A stretch of DNA of 24,312 nucleotides, from positions 1 to 24,312 of IMG/VR virus record IMGVR_UViG_3300025168_000647; one strand, given 5' to 3'. Made by a program: the position numbers and the translations under genes. Numbering within the stretch: the stretch's first letter is position 1; every line of letters begins with the position of its first letter. This document shows positions 5,732-13,612 of this stretch, in pieces. This DNA is from a virus. The notes beneath the pieces are model-generated. The model worked only from the letters and a program-made list of their open reading frames with translations. It had not been told where the DNA came from and searched no databases.

Positions 5732-8157
5732 TGCTTGATGATTTTCTTTTTGACTCTTCTGTTCTCGTAGTCTATCACGAACATGTACGCCCCGTTAGGC
5801 AAGTCACCTAGGCTTATAACTTTGTCTTTTGTAGGATCTAACACCCTCTGGCCTAGTGAGTTGTATACGGTTGCAACAGCTCCTGCAGGGGACTGAATCC
5901 TTACTATGTCTCTGGTTGGGTTGGGGTTAACCTCGCAGATGGTGTTGTCTAGGATTGTTACGTTAGTTACCCCGTCACCGCAGTACTCGTACAGGTTGAT
6001 GCAGTACGCATCCCAACCCACCTCACAGCAGTAGGGGTCTACCTCAATCACCCATGAGTAGCAGTAGTCATTGGCCCAGTAGGGGGAACCAGCCCCCGTC
6101 ACGCATCCAGCGTCATACACGCAGTCGTCAGCATCTGTGTTGGCCTCTTCATTGTAGTTGTATGCGTCGATGTCTAGACAGCCTTCGATCACAGGGACGC
6201 AGGAGTCAATGTCTACGTTGGCCTCAGGGTCGTAGTTAAGTGCCTCAGCATCAGTGCATCCGAACAGAGCCAGCGTAACGCATGAGCCGTCATCATAGTC
6301 AGCCTCAAATCCTTGCTCGTAGTACTCAAGGTATCCAGCCTGTGTGCAGCCAGCTGCGTAGTAGCATGTACTATCATCAATGTTCGCCACGCTGCTGTAG
6401 TTCTGGGCTTCCTCGTCTGCGCATCCGTAGACAAACGGGTCGCACGTATTTCCGCAGTACGGAGTCACTGAGTAGGTGTTAGGGTATGGCACCATGCTCC
6501 ACTGAGCTACGTCGATTAGCGTGTCTCCTGTAGGCCCCATCAGCATGAATCCACACTGCTCTACTTGGTTCTGGGACTGAGGTGTTGTAAAGAAGAAGAT
6601 TTCAATCTCTTCCTCAGATGACAGATACACATCAAAGGACTCATCGTTACCGTCGTTAGGCCCCATCTTATATTGAGGTGAGGTCCATCCGTCTTGGTAT
6701 ACTCCGATCCAGCTACCAAACCACCCATCGCCTACCCCGTCTGTAATGGTTAGGGTGTAGAAGCAAGAGTCTATGGCGTCCTCTGTATTGGCCAGAGAGT
6801 CGTAGTTAAAGTATGAGTCGTCAATACACCCGTAAACCTTAAGCGTCTCACACAGTAGGTCTACAGAGATGGTTGCGTCTGGGTTGTACTCAACGTAATC
6901 TGGGTCACCGCATCCCACTACACCATCTACATCCAGGCATAGAGGAGTAGAAAACTGAGACGATACGCTGTATCCAAAGTCAGCCACGGGCAAGGACCAC
7001 AGAGTATCCCCACAGGCCTCGACCATGGCGAATCCGTCCTGACCACCCCACTGTGAAGCCCCCATGCCGTCGCCAAAGCTGTCGTTGATGACAATCTCTA
7101 GCTCGTCACCTGTAGTGGCACACGTAGCAAACAGCAGAGGAACACCTACAATGTCATCAGATAGCTGGCCTACGGATAGATCTATAACCAACTCGCTAGA
7201 GGTGACGTTCTGTATCGTAAAGCTCGTCTCTGATGGGTAGTTGTCGAGGATAAGAGTAGTGACTATCTCTGTCTCCCATGGCTGACACTCAGCTCCCAAA
7301 CCTGTGCAAGACCCATTATTAAGGTTGGCCCAAGGATTCCAGTTGCTGGCGTTAGGATTTGTGCATCCAGGCACAGCACCACAAGGCAGGCAGCTCTCCC
7401 AGCAGAAAGGAGGTAGAGAGACGTGGCCTTCGACCACGAGGTTTCTGTTTACATACCCGAACTCATCGAACAAAAAACAAGGAGACTCAGAAACGCCTAC
7501 TGGCAATTCCTGAACCTCCCATTCATCTGCAGAGAACTTCCATAGGTAGCTGCCCTGCACTATAGAAGCAGTAAGCTCCCAAACTCCATCTCCGTCATCA
7601 TCAGTCATCTGAGAACAACTCCCGCACCATGCGTTCCAAGTTCCGTTTACTTCGGGGATGTCTATCTCAGGCGGATGCGGTCCATTAAGATCCAACCTGA
7701 ACGTCACGTCGTACTGGCAGTTTTCTAGGTCAAGATATGCTTGAGGGTTATAGTTGTTGGCCTCTGGGTCCATGCAGTCTGCAAGGGGTGGAGGGCAAGG
7801 TAGTACTTCGAACGGGATGGTAATCTGAGCTTGAGCAAAGTCATACACAAATGCACTGACACCGCACGTATTCTCTATGCCAAACCACCCCTCTCCAAAC
7901 TCACAGCAGATACCGTCTCCAAACTGATCGCTTACCACGAGATTGTACTCCCCAGCAGGAAGTACCACGAGTTGCTGGTTGTATGATGCGTTCTCAAATG
8001 GTCCGCTAGCAGCGTACACGCTGTCAGCACCCACCATATAGATTTCCCACGTGCTCTCACCGCCGTAGGCGTCAGCCTGGAACTCTACGTTTACCCATCC
8101 TGTCTGCGCTGTGGCAAACAGTGGAAACAAGCAAAGCATAAACAATGAGTGTCTCAT
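5728..8157 (-). CDS. Secreted multi-repeat protein with T9SS type A sorting domain
   Basis: An 809-aa protein with a signal peptide (residues 1-18, ending ATAQ). Visible modules are as follows. Three similar GDG-containing segments lie near 75-93, 352-378 and 467-490. A starch-binding-like/CBM-like module lies at ~151-215 (VTFRLDLNG, MTDDDGDGVWELT, GSYLWKF). About eight Cys-bounded repeats of the form GC-x-D-x-x-A-x-NY-x-x-x-A-x-x-D-x-x-x-C start near 128, 265, 416, 443, 578, 603, 633 and 659. The last ~70 residues (740-809) match the T9SS C-terminal sorting domain: NPNPTRD, YNSLGQRV, LPNGAYMFVI and a basic end. The family knowledge is that such proteins cross the outer membrane through the host T9SS and are anchored or released at the surface. 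It is coupled to the barrel gene by ATGA. Adhesion or glycan binding is inferred. Confidence 0.85.
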   Translation of the reverse strand: MRHSLFMLCLFPLFATAQTGWVNVEFQADAYGGESTWEIYMVGADSVYAASGPFENASYNQQLVVLPAGEYNLVVSDQFGDGICCEFGEGWFGIENTCGVSAFVYDFAQAQITIPFEVLPCPPPLADCMDPEANNYNPQAYLDLENCQYDVTFRLDLNGPHPPEIDIPEVNGTWNAWCGSCSQMTDDDGDGVWELTASIVQGSYLWKFSADEWEVQELPVGVSESPCFLFDEFGYVNRNLVVEGHVSLPPFCWESCLPCGAVPGCTNPNASNWNPWANLNNGSCTGLGAECQPWETEIVTTLILDNYPSETSFTIQNVTSSELVIDLSVGQLSDDIVGVPLLFATCATTGDELEIVINDSFGDGMGASQWGGQDGFAMVEACGDTLWSLPVADFGYSVSSQFSTPLCLDVDGVVGCGDPDYVEYNPDATISVDLLCETLKVYGCIDDSYFNYDSLANTEDAIDSCFYTLTITDGVGDGWFGSWIGVYQDGWTSPQYKMGPNDGNDESFDVYLSSEEEIEIFFFTTPQSQNQVEQCGFMLMGPTGDTLIDVAQWSMVPYPNTYSVTPYCGNTCDPFVYGCADEEAQNYSSVANIDDSTCYYAAGCTQAGYLEYYEQGFEADYDDGSCVTLALFGCTDAEALNYDPEANVDIDSCVPVIEGCLDIDAYNYNEEANTDADDCVYDAGCVTGAGSPYWANDYCYSWVIEVDPYCCEVGWDAYCINLYEYCGDGVTNVTILDNTICEVNPNPTRDIVRIQSPAGAVATVYNSLGQRVLDPTKDKVISLGDLPNGAYMFVIDYENRRVKKKIIKQ

Positions 8158-8158
8158 C

Positions 8159-8344
8159 TTAACTAGGGTTTTTTACAGTTACTTCAAATGAGGATGGTGA
8201 AGACTTAATTGTTAGGGGTACAGCACTTACATCTGAGGGTCGAACCGACACAGATGATTGAGTCGTAAAAAACGAAGTCTGTACTGAGCCAGAAACGCTA
8301 ACAGACACGAGTATGTCATTCGATGTTGATACAGATACCGACAT
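8159..8344 (-). CDS. Small Ser/Val-rich beta protein
   Basis: A 61-aa protein made almost entirely of alternating Val/Ser/Thr strands (MSVSVSTSNDILVSVSVSGS, later SSFEVTVKNPS), with no cysteines and no export signal. It overlaps the stop of the preceding 141-aa gene by one base and ends one base before the 809-aa gene, so it belongs to the late structural operon. It may be a small tail, fibre or decoration protein. No family was recognised. Confidence 0.5.
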   Translation of the reverse strand: MSVSVSTSNDILVSVSVSGSVQTSFFTTQSSVSVRPSDVSAVPLTIKSSPSSFEVTVKNPS

Positions 8345-8769
8345 TAAGAAACCGCTTCAAGTATGTTTCGGTTAAGGGCAAATGAACCTCTAAGCACCGT
8401 TGAGTATGTATCAACAGTCGTGCTGCTTGGAAGCCTGTATTGGATTTCGTAAGAGTACGATCCTGACGATATAGAACTCATGGTTTGAGAAGAAGCAGTA
8501 AACGTAACGTTGCCGCTGTCATCCACCAAAGGAGACTCAAACGTATTTACAGCCCCAGAGATGTTAGGGCTAGCCAAAACAATTCGAGGAGATCTAGAAG
8601 ACTTTCTATTGTTTACCTCTGTAACAACAAAGTAAAACTCGTAGTTAGACGTGGAAAGCGTAAGAGCCGTTCCTGATGAATCCTTAAGCGTCAAAGTAAG
8701 AGAGAAAGTATCCCCTCTTTTTGCGGTGATGTCAAGAACACCTGTTACGTCAAGATTTACGCTGCTCAT
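8344..8769 (-). CDS. Small beta-sandwich structural protein (baseplate/tail-like)
   Basis: A 141-aa protein with the opening pattern of several phage baseplate and tail modules: RGDTFSLTLTLKDSSGTALT, then a strand YEFYFVVTEV, a loop with SPNISGAV, and a pair DDSGNVTFTAS and GSYSYEIQYRL. The order (GDT strand, turn with DSSG, later DSGNVTF) resembles the N-terminal domain of upper baseplate proteins such as BppU, but I see this only by eye. It directly follows the portal gene with a one-base gap. The likely role is a tail, adaptor or fibre-attachment protein in the virion. Confidence 0.55.
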   Translation of the reverse strand: MSSVNLDVTGVLDITAKRGDTFSLTLTLKDSSGTALTLSTSNYEFYFVVTEVNNRKSSRSPRIVLASPNISGAVNTFESPLVDDSGNVTFTASSQTMSSISSGSYSYEIQYRLPSSTTVDTYSTVLRGSFALNRNILEAVS

Positions 8770-8770
8770 T

Positions 8771-11236
8771 TTATCTCATTATTTTATCTAGTAGTCCACT
8801 CATTATGTCTTGCGGGTCTTCTTTTGTTTCGTCCTGGAGTTCTCCTCTCTGACCCTGCCTTTGAGATATTAACTTGCTCTGCTCGACAGCCTGCTTCTTA
8901 ACCCTGTCGTCCTTTCTGTCGTCCTTCATTTTCTCGACCTCCACTTTGACGTCTTTATCTGAAGAGATTTTTATCCCCATAGCTTCAGCTCTTATTATCT
9001 CAATCTCTTTGTTGAACGTGTGCTGGGCTTTGGCCAACCGCAACTCCATCTCACCTTTCATCTGAATCTTCTGCTGTTCAATCTGAGCCATCATCTGAAG
9101 CTCTTGTTGTTTTGATTGAGCCTCCATCTGTTGAGCCTGTTGCTGTTGCTGGCCCTGAGCTTGTATCTGTTGCATCTGCTGCTCCTGAGCCTTCTGCATT
9201 CTTTTCTTTCGTCTTACAATCAGAAGCCGTTCAGCCTGATTGATATCCTTCATGTTTCGTATAGCCAAAGCGTCCTCCAGGTCTATTTCTTTCTGAGCAA
9301 TCGCAGCCTGGATGTTTTGTTCCAGGTAGGCCTTGTCTTCGTCCTCCATCTCCTTGACGACCTGAACACCGAAGTTGTACATGGGTAGATCGTTAAAAGA
9401 AGAGAGCACCTTCATGTTCTCCTTGCCCACAGCATTCTGATATGTTGAGTAGATCACCGAGTCCTCTGGAAGTATCTGTAGACACTTGACGATATCCTCG
9501 CACACCTTTTTGTAAAGGACCATGGCGGAGTTCGTGATGTCGTAGATAGCATTGTTGCCAGCATTGATGGCTTGCTGCTGAACACCAACCAAGGCTTCTC
9601 CCTTTGGGGACGAAGCATCCATAGCCTCGTTGATGCCCGTTGTGTCTCGGATCATCTGGAGGTAGTGGTTGTACAGCCTTATCAGTTCGTTTATGTTTCT
9701 GATGCTGTTTCCAATCTCACGAACTGGAGGGTTTTGGAATCCGCCCTCTGGGTTCTTGCTTCTGTAGTAAAACACACCAGTCTGCTCGTAGATGTCATGA
9801 AGCTCCAAAGGCTGCAGCTCGCCACCCTTTCCAAGCTGCACGTTTTCTAGACCTTCGATATCAATGATGAGTCCATCAGGCTTAGCCTTTGCTATCGACT
9901 GCTGTATCTTCAGGTGAGTGATCTGAAGCATGTCTGCAAATCCAACGCAGCTGTCAACCATGGACTTAGGCATCATGTCCCTTAGGTTAGTAGCGACAAC
10001 GGAGTAAGACATCCTGGCCTTAGAGATATCATGCACGTTCTTGGGAACGTTCTTTGCTCTACCGTAGTTAAAGAGGTAATCTTTTGTTCCAAGCACGTAA
10101 GACCCCTTGTATACGGTCTTGATATCCATCTTGTGAGGCTTTCTTTCAAATACAGAGTTCTGCTTCTCTTTGTAGTCAAACCCCTTGTAGTAAAAGCCTT
10201 TGTTGCCGAATCGGTTCTCTTTTTCTTCAAAGAACACGCAATCTACAGAGATGTATTCAAAGTCTAGGACATCAACTAGATACTCGTCGTATCCAAACTG
10301 AGTTCTACCAGTGATAGTGTTGTATGTGGACCTTCCGTAGTTGGCGGAATTGTTTCCATATTTTCCTTGATACTTCTTTGCAATCTTAGCGTACTGCTCT
10401 TCTGAAAACTGCTCACCAGCCATCCTCTTCAGCTCCTGGATTGGAATAGTTTTAACGTGACCAGCATATACCAAATCATCGAAGTTCGGGTCTTCAGTTC
10501 TGCTATGAATAAACTTATTGGGGTCTACATAAGATGTAGCAATCCCGTAGTTTGGGTCGTTGAATCTCTGGACAACAGCCATACCTAGAGTAGCAAGGTC
10601 ATTGACACACCTTCTAAAGATGTTGTCATTGAAGTTGTTCCAAGATAGCGTCATGTTGGTTGCTATCTGAGCAGATATCTCAGCATCAGTTTTGATGTTG
10701 GTGTCCATCAGGATCTCAGCCTCCTCAAGGGTCTCTGGCAATTTTTCTGGGTCCTGGTCTAGCACAACCCCCGTCTTCTTTTTTAGCTCTGCTAGTTTCT
10801 CTCTAGCCTGAACCTGCATCTTGATCTTATTCTTCTCTCTGTTCTTTTCTGAAGAAGACAGAGGGTCAATAGCCTCAAGGTTTGGGTATGGGTTCCTAGA
10901 AAGGATTTTGTTTACCACAATCCTAACGAACTTAGGTAGGATAGGGACTGGAGTAAAATCAACGTTCATCAAGCTACCTTCCCCAGCATTTGGGTCCATG
11001 GAGTTGAGAAGTCTTTTGTATATGTTTGTGTCCTGAGTTCCGTTTGCGTAGCTTCTACACCTGTCAAAAACTCTGTTTCTTTCGCCGTGCAGAGAGTTGC
11101 TTTCTTGCATCTTACCCCACTGTCTCTCAATAGCTTTGGCGTACTTTAGTCCGTACTCCTTGCTTTCCTTTACCTCCGTGGAGGCAAGAGGGTCGGGGAA
11201 GCCCCCTTTTAACTTTTGCTCTGCGTTGCTGTACAT
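8771..11236 (-). CDS. Portal protein
   Basis: An 821-aa protein encoded directly after the large terminase, the standard place for the portal: the dodecameric head vertex through which DNA is packaged and ejected. The N-terminal ~640 residues are a mixed alpha/beta globular region with typical portal features: an early helical clip/wing region, a VVNKILSRNPYP stretch near 107-118, and the long-helix region NINELIRLYNHYLQMIRDTT (~514-533) with MDASSPKGEA following. Residues ~670-790 are an extended Gln-rich, then Lys/Glu-rich coiled coil (for example QQMQQIQAQGQQQQQAQQM), longer than in many portals and comparable with barrel or tail extensions. The ATG at 11236 is only five bases from a perfect TATATTTG element. 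Confidence 0.8.
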   Translation of the reverse strand: MYSNAEQKLKGGFPDPLASTEVKESKEYGLKYAKAIERQWGKMQESNSLHGERNRVFDRCRSYANGTQDTNIYKRLLNSMDPNAGEGSLMNVDFTPVPILPKFVRIVVNKILSRNPYPNLEAIDPLSSSEKNREKNKIKMQVQAREKLAELKKKTGVVLDQDPEKLPETLEEAEILMDTNIKTDAEISAQIATNMTLSWNNFNDNIFRRCVNDLATLGMAVVQRFNDPNYGIATSYVDPNKFIHSRTEDPNFDDLVYAGHVKTIPIQELKRMAGEQFSEEQYAKIAKKYQGKYGNNSANYGRSTYNTITGRTQFGYDEYLVDVLDFEYISVDCVFFEEKENRFGNKGFYYKGFDYKEKQNSVFERKPHKMDIKTVYKGSYVLGTKDYLFNYGRAKNVPKNVHDISKARMSYSVVATNLRDMMPKSMVDSCVGFADMLQITHLKIQQSIAKAKPDGLIIDIEGLENVQLGKGGELQPLELHDIYEQTGVFYYRSKNPEGGFQNPPVREIGNSIRNINELIRLYNHYLQMIRDTTGINEAMDASSPKGEALVGVQQQAINAGNNAIYDITNSAMVLYKKVCEDIVKCLQILPEDSVIYSTYQNAVGKENMKVLSSFNDLPMYNFGVQVVKEMEDEDKAYLEQNIQAAIAQKEIDLEDALAIRNMKDINQAERLLIVRRKKRMQKAQEQQMQQIQAQGQQQQQAQQMEAQSKQQELQMMAQIEQQKIQMKGEMELRLAKAQHTFNKEIEIIRAEAMGIKISSDKDVKVEVEKMKDDRKDDRVKKQAVEQSKLISQRQGQRGELQDETKEDPQDIMSGLLDKIMR

Positions 11237-11241
11237 TCGTG

Positions 11242-11249
11242 CAAATATA
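11242..11249 (-). promoter_or_regulatory. Putative -7 box before the portal gene
   Basis: TATATTTG on the minus strand, in the 17-base gap between terminase and portal, with the same flanks as the site at 3873-3880. A transcript from it would begin at or very near the portal ATG, so the message would be almost leaderless. No TTG element is present at the expected distance. It may be a weak internal promoter, or conserved for another reason. Confidence 0.35.
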
Positions 11250-11253
11250 GTGA

Positions 11254-13365
11254 TTAACCGATTACGTCGTATCTGCGATAAAACTTCTTGCTTTTGAAGT
11301 CAGACTTCTTTTTAGGCTTTGTTTTTTGAGCAGCAAGAAGAGCCATTCCAGCGCTTATTGTAAGGTCAAACTTTGTTCTCTTATCTATTTTAAATCCAAT
11401 CCAATCCTCCAGGGTTTTATTGAAGTACATCCTCCCCATAGCTCCTGAGTCATAGTTCACTCCTACATGGTCGTGTATGTATGTCTCTATGGCTTGAGCA
11501 TGAGCCTGTATTACTTCTTGAGAGTTAGAAGGTATGCCCTTTGTCTTTGTCTTAAACTTTGCCCCTGTGGTTGTCAAGTGCTCAGGCCTATCCATTAAGT
11601 AACCGTCGTAACCTCTTGATTCAAAGTATCTTGCGATACCGTACTTATTGTTTTCAATTAAGACTGGGTATCCGTAGTAGAACGCACACATTAGAACGTC
11701 TTCATAAAATATCTTAGCTAGGTCGGGCCTGGATGCATACTCAACGACAAACATGTTCGACGGATGATCCATATGAAACTTATTGTACATGTGCAGAGCC
11801 CCCTTAGATCCCCTGCCGTCCACTGTTGCGTCGATGTCATACGAGTCAACGCCACCGCACCCCCAGTTGTGAGGAGGCACCCGCTTGCCCCTATCTAGAA
11901 CCATAACGTTTCTTTGCTCTGGCGGGGGCATCCAAGCCACGTTAAATCTTCCGTTGGGGTCTGGAGAGAACGTCACCTCTTTGTCCTTCTGAACCCATAT
12001 GAAGTTACCCTTTACAACAGGGTTTGGGAACAGCTCCTCGTTGTGCTCTATCTGCTCGTATATCTTACCTATGTTAAACAAGCTACCCTCGATGCTATCG
12101 CGGAATGCTTCATCCTCTGTAAAAGGGAATTGCCTTGTAACCTCGTTAAGTTCAGAAGGGTCGTCCTTTAGTGCTCGTCTTTCGTTTTTAAGATACGTCT
12201 TAGCTCCGATATTGACCAGCTCGCCATCAAGACCGTCCACAGGCGAAACAGGATCTTCAATGATTGGATCTCCGAATATATCGAAGAAACCCTCCATAGA
12301 CACGTATGAAGGCATGAAAAGCCTATACAATCCAGATCTAGTCCTCCCATTCTCGTTCCTCATCCTTGGATCTGAATCCTTCCATAGATCCTTGTATTCT
12401 TGACCACCTTTGTCCATAGGATTTACCGTGCTTCCTACCAGAGCCTTTCCGACTATTTTTCGCCCTACGATCAAACACGTCCTCTGTATCCTCCAAGCGT
12501 CTCTTATGTCTGTAGGTTTTTCCCATTTTCCTGCCTCATCTAAATACATGATGTGGAGCTTCTCCCCATCGTATGCATTGTTCGTTGTGTTTTTCCAGTT
12601 GATTACAGTGTTAAGGGCCTCTCCCTTTTGAGCTGTTTTGTTTTTCTTGGTAATTCTCTTGCTGGGCTCTCTGAAAGCCAGCTCCATACGAGGGTTTGTT
12701 GTTCCGTCTTGAATGGGCTTAAAGAAGAAGGGGTAGTGTCTAAACATGTAGACGACTTTCTTCATAAAAATATTCTCCTGAGCGTCTTTACCAGTTTTCG
12801 ATTGTATGCCGAGAAGCTTGTCTTTAACTTGTGTAGCTTCATCAACAAGAACAGAGCTACAGATATTAGTATACCCAGAGCGGCGACACTTAGTATATAG
12901 CTGACCGATACAACGGGGATCAGCTTCGCACGCAGCCATGTGGATAAAAATTTCACGTTGGAACGCAAGATAGTAAGGATTTCCTACATCCATCATACTC
13001 CACTGGAGCATCATGTAGTGCCTACCCGTAATATATGTAGGGACACCATTATTGAAAAACCAAAAGCCCTCACGCCTACGGCGAAACTCTTCTTCGATAT
13101 ACGGACGAAACCTTTGTCGAAACTCCCTTGGCATCTCCCCCCACTCATCCATAGACTTAATCCTAGACAGCTCCTCTGGCATAGAAACTCTCTTCCACAA
13201 CTGCATGTCGTTTGGACTTCCATATCCTTTAATTTCTTTTTCGGGAGGCTGAGCGGGAAGTGCAATGAATAGCCCACCGAGTTCAACAACTTCACCTTTT
13301 GTACCCTTGGGGCAAATTGAGACAACAGGCTCATCATGATTCTCTATTTCTAACAGTATATTCAA
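11254..13365 (-). CDS. terL: Terminase large subunit
   Basis: A 703-aa DNA-packaging motor with ATPase and nuclease halves. The ATPase has a deviant Walker A, K159-CRRSGYT-166, with the lysine at the start of the motif and Tyr where the usual Lys stands. This is the arrangement known from phage lambda gpA (KSARVGYS). Walker B is IMYLDE (272-277), and a coupling-type motif GSTVNP lies at 311-316. The RNase H-like nuclease part shows candidate acidic metal ligands D507 (GGVDSYD), E542 (FVVEY) and D667 (KFDLTISAGMALL). The C-terminus is basic. The best start is TTG at 13365, which overlaps the stop of the 48-aa upstream gene as TTGA; the next in-frame ATG is at residue 54, inside conserved-looking sequence. 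Confidence 0.92.
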   Translation of the reverse strand: MNILLEIENHDEPVVSICPKGTKGEVVELGGLFIALPAQPPEKEIKGYGSPNDMQLWKRVSMPEELSRIKSMDEWGEMPREFRQRFRPYIEEEFRRRREGFWFFNNGVPTYITGRHYMMLQWSMMDVGNPYYLAFQREIFIHMAACEADPRCIGQLYTKCRRSGYTNICSSVLVDEATQVKDKLLGIQSKTGKDAQENIFMKKVVYMFRHYPFFFKPIQDGTTNPRMELAFREPSKRITKKNKTAQKGEALNTVINWKNTTNNAYDGEKLHIMYLDEAGKWEKPTDIRDAWRIQRTCLIVGRKIVGKALVGSTVNPMDKGGQEYKDLWKDSDPRMRNENGRTRSGLYRLFMPSYVSMEGFFDIFGDPIIEDPVSPVDGLDGELVNIGAKTYLKNERRALKDDPSELNEVTRQFPFTEDEAFRDSIEGSLFNIGKIYEQIEHNEELFPNPVVKGNFIWVQKDKEVTFSPDPNGRFNVAWMPPPEQRNVMVLDRGKRVPPHNWGCGGVDSYDIDATVDGRGSKGALHMYNKFHMDHPSNMFVVEYASRPDLAKIFYEDVLMCAFYYGYPVLIENNKYGIARYFESRGYDGYLMDRPEHLTTTGAKFKTKTKGIPSNSQEVIQAHAQAIETYIHDHVGVNYDSGAMGRMYFNKTLEDWIGFKIDKRTKFDLTISAGMALLAAQKTKPKKKSDFKSKKFYRRYDVIG

Positions 13366-13508
13366 ATCCAGGGTTGATTAGACAAGAACTCAAGCCAATC
13401 AAGAACGGTAACTATTCCGTCACCGTCGTAATCATAGGCCTTATTGTCTGTGCCAAAGGAGTTGTAAAAGCCAGCAACCTCCTGCATAAAGTCTAGGAAA
13501 TCTTGCAT
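13362..13508 (-). CDS. 48-aa mini-protein with EF-hand/dockerin-like calcium loop
   Basis: A short ORF, MQDFLDFMQEVAGFYNSFGT followed by a DYDGDGIVTVLDWLEFL motif. The latter is a D-x-D-x-D-G-x-I-x-x-x-D calcium-binding loop as in EF-hands and dockerins, followed by a hydrophobic helix. Very similar loops occur in the C-terminus of the nearby M43 protease (DYNGDGYIGNTDVLELL) and in the 265-aa basic protein (DLTGDGKVTMADIL). The stop codon overlaps the TTG start of the terminase (TTGA), so the two are probably translationally coupled. It could be a small calcium-dependent partner, even a reduced small-terminase substitute, but no DNA-binding motif is visible. Its function is unknown. Confidence 0.55.
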   Translation of the reverse strand: MQDFLDFMQEVAGFYNSFGTDNKAYDYDGDGIVTVLDWLEFLSNQPWI

Positions 13509-13527
13509 TGTTTTAAATTTAATTTAG

Positions 13528-13601
13528 TACCCCTGATAGGATTCGAACCTATGACCTACGCATTAGAAGTGCGTTGCTCTATCCAACTGAGCTACAGGGG
13601 C
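13528..13601 (-). tRNA. tRNA-Arg(TCT)
   Basis: A complete 74-nt cloverleaf on the minus strand. It has a 7-bp acceptor stem (GCCCCTG with CAGGGGT, first pair G-U), a D stem GCTC/GAGC, an anticodon stem ACGCA/TGCGT with loop CTTCTAA, and a T arm ATAGG-TTCGAAT-CCTAT with discriminator A. The anticodon TCT reads AGA and AGG. CCA is not encoded. It sits between the 310-aa T9SS-tailed gene and the 48-aa gene. AGA/AGG are the main arginine codons in the leftward arm, so the tRNA probably supports late gene translation. Confidence 0.95.
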
Positions 13602-13612
13602 AAAGGTAAGGA

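Noticed and set aside
5728-8157. Several antisense frames across the 809-aa, portal and terminase genes
   Set aside because: They are opposite-strand shadows of well-supported genes, without domain-like sequence or start context.
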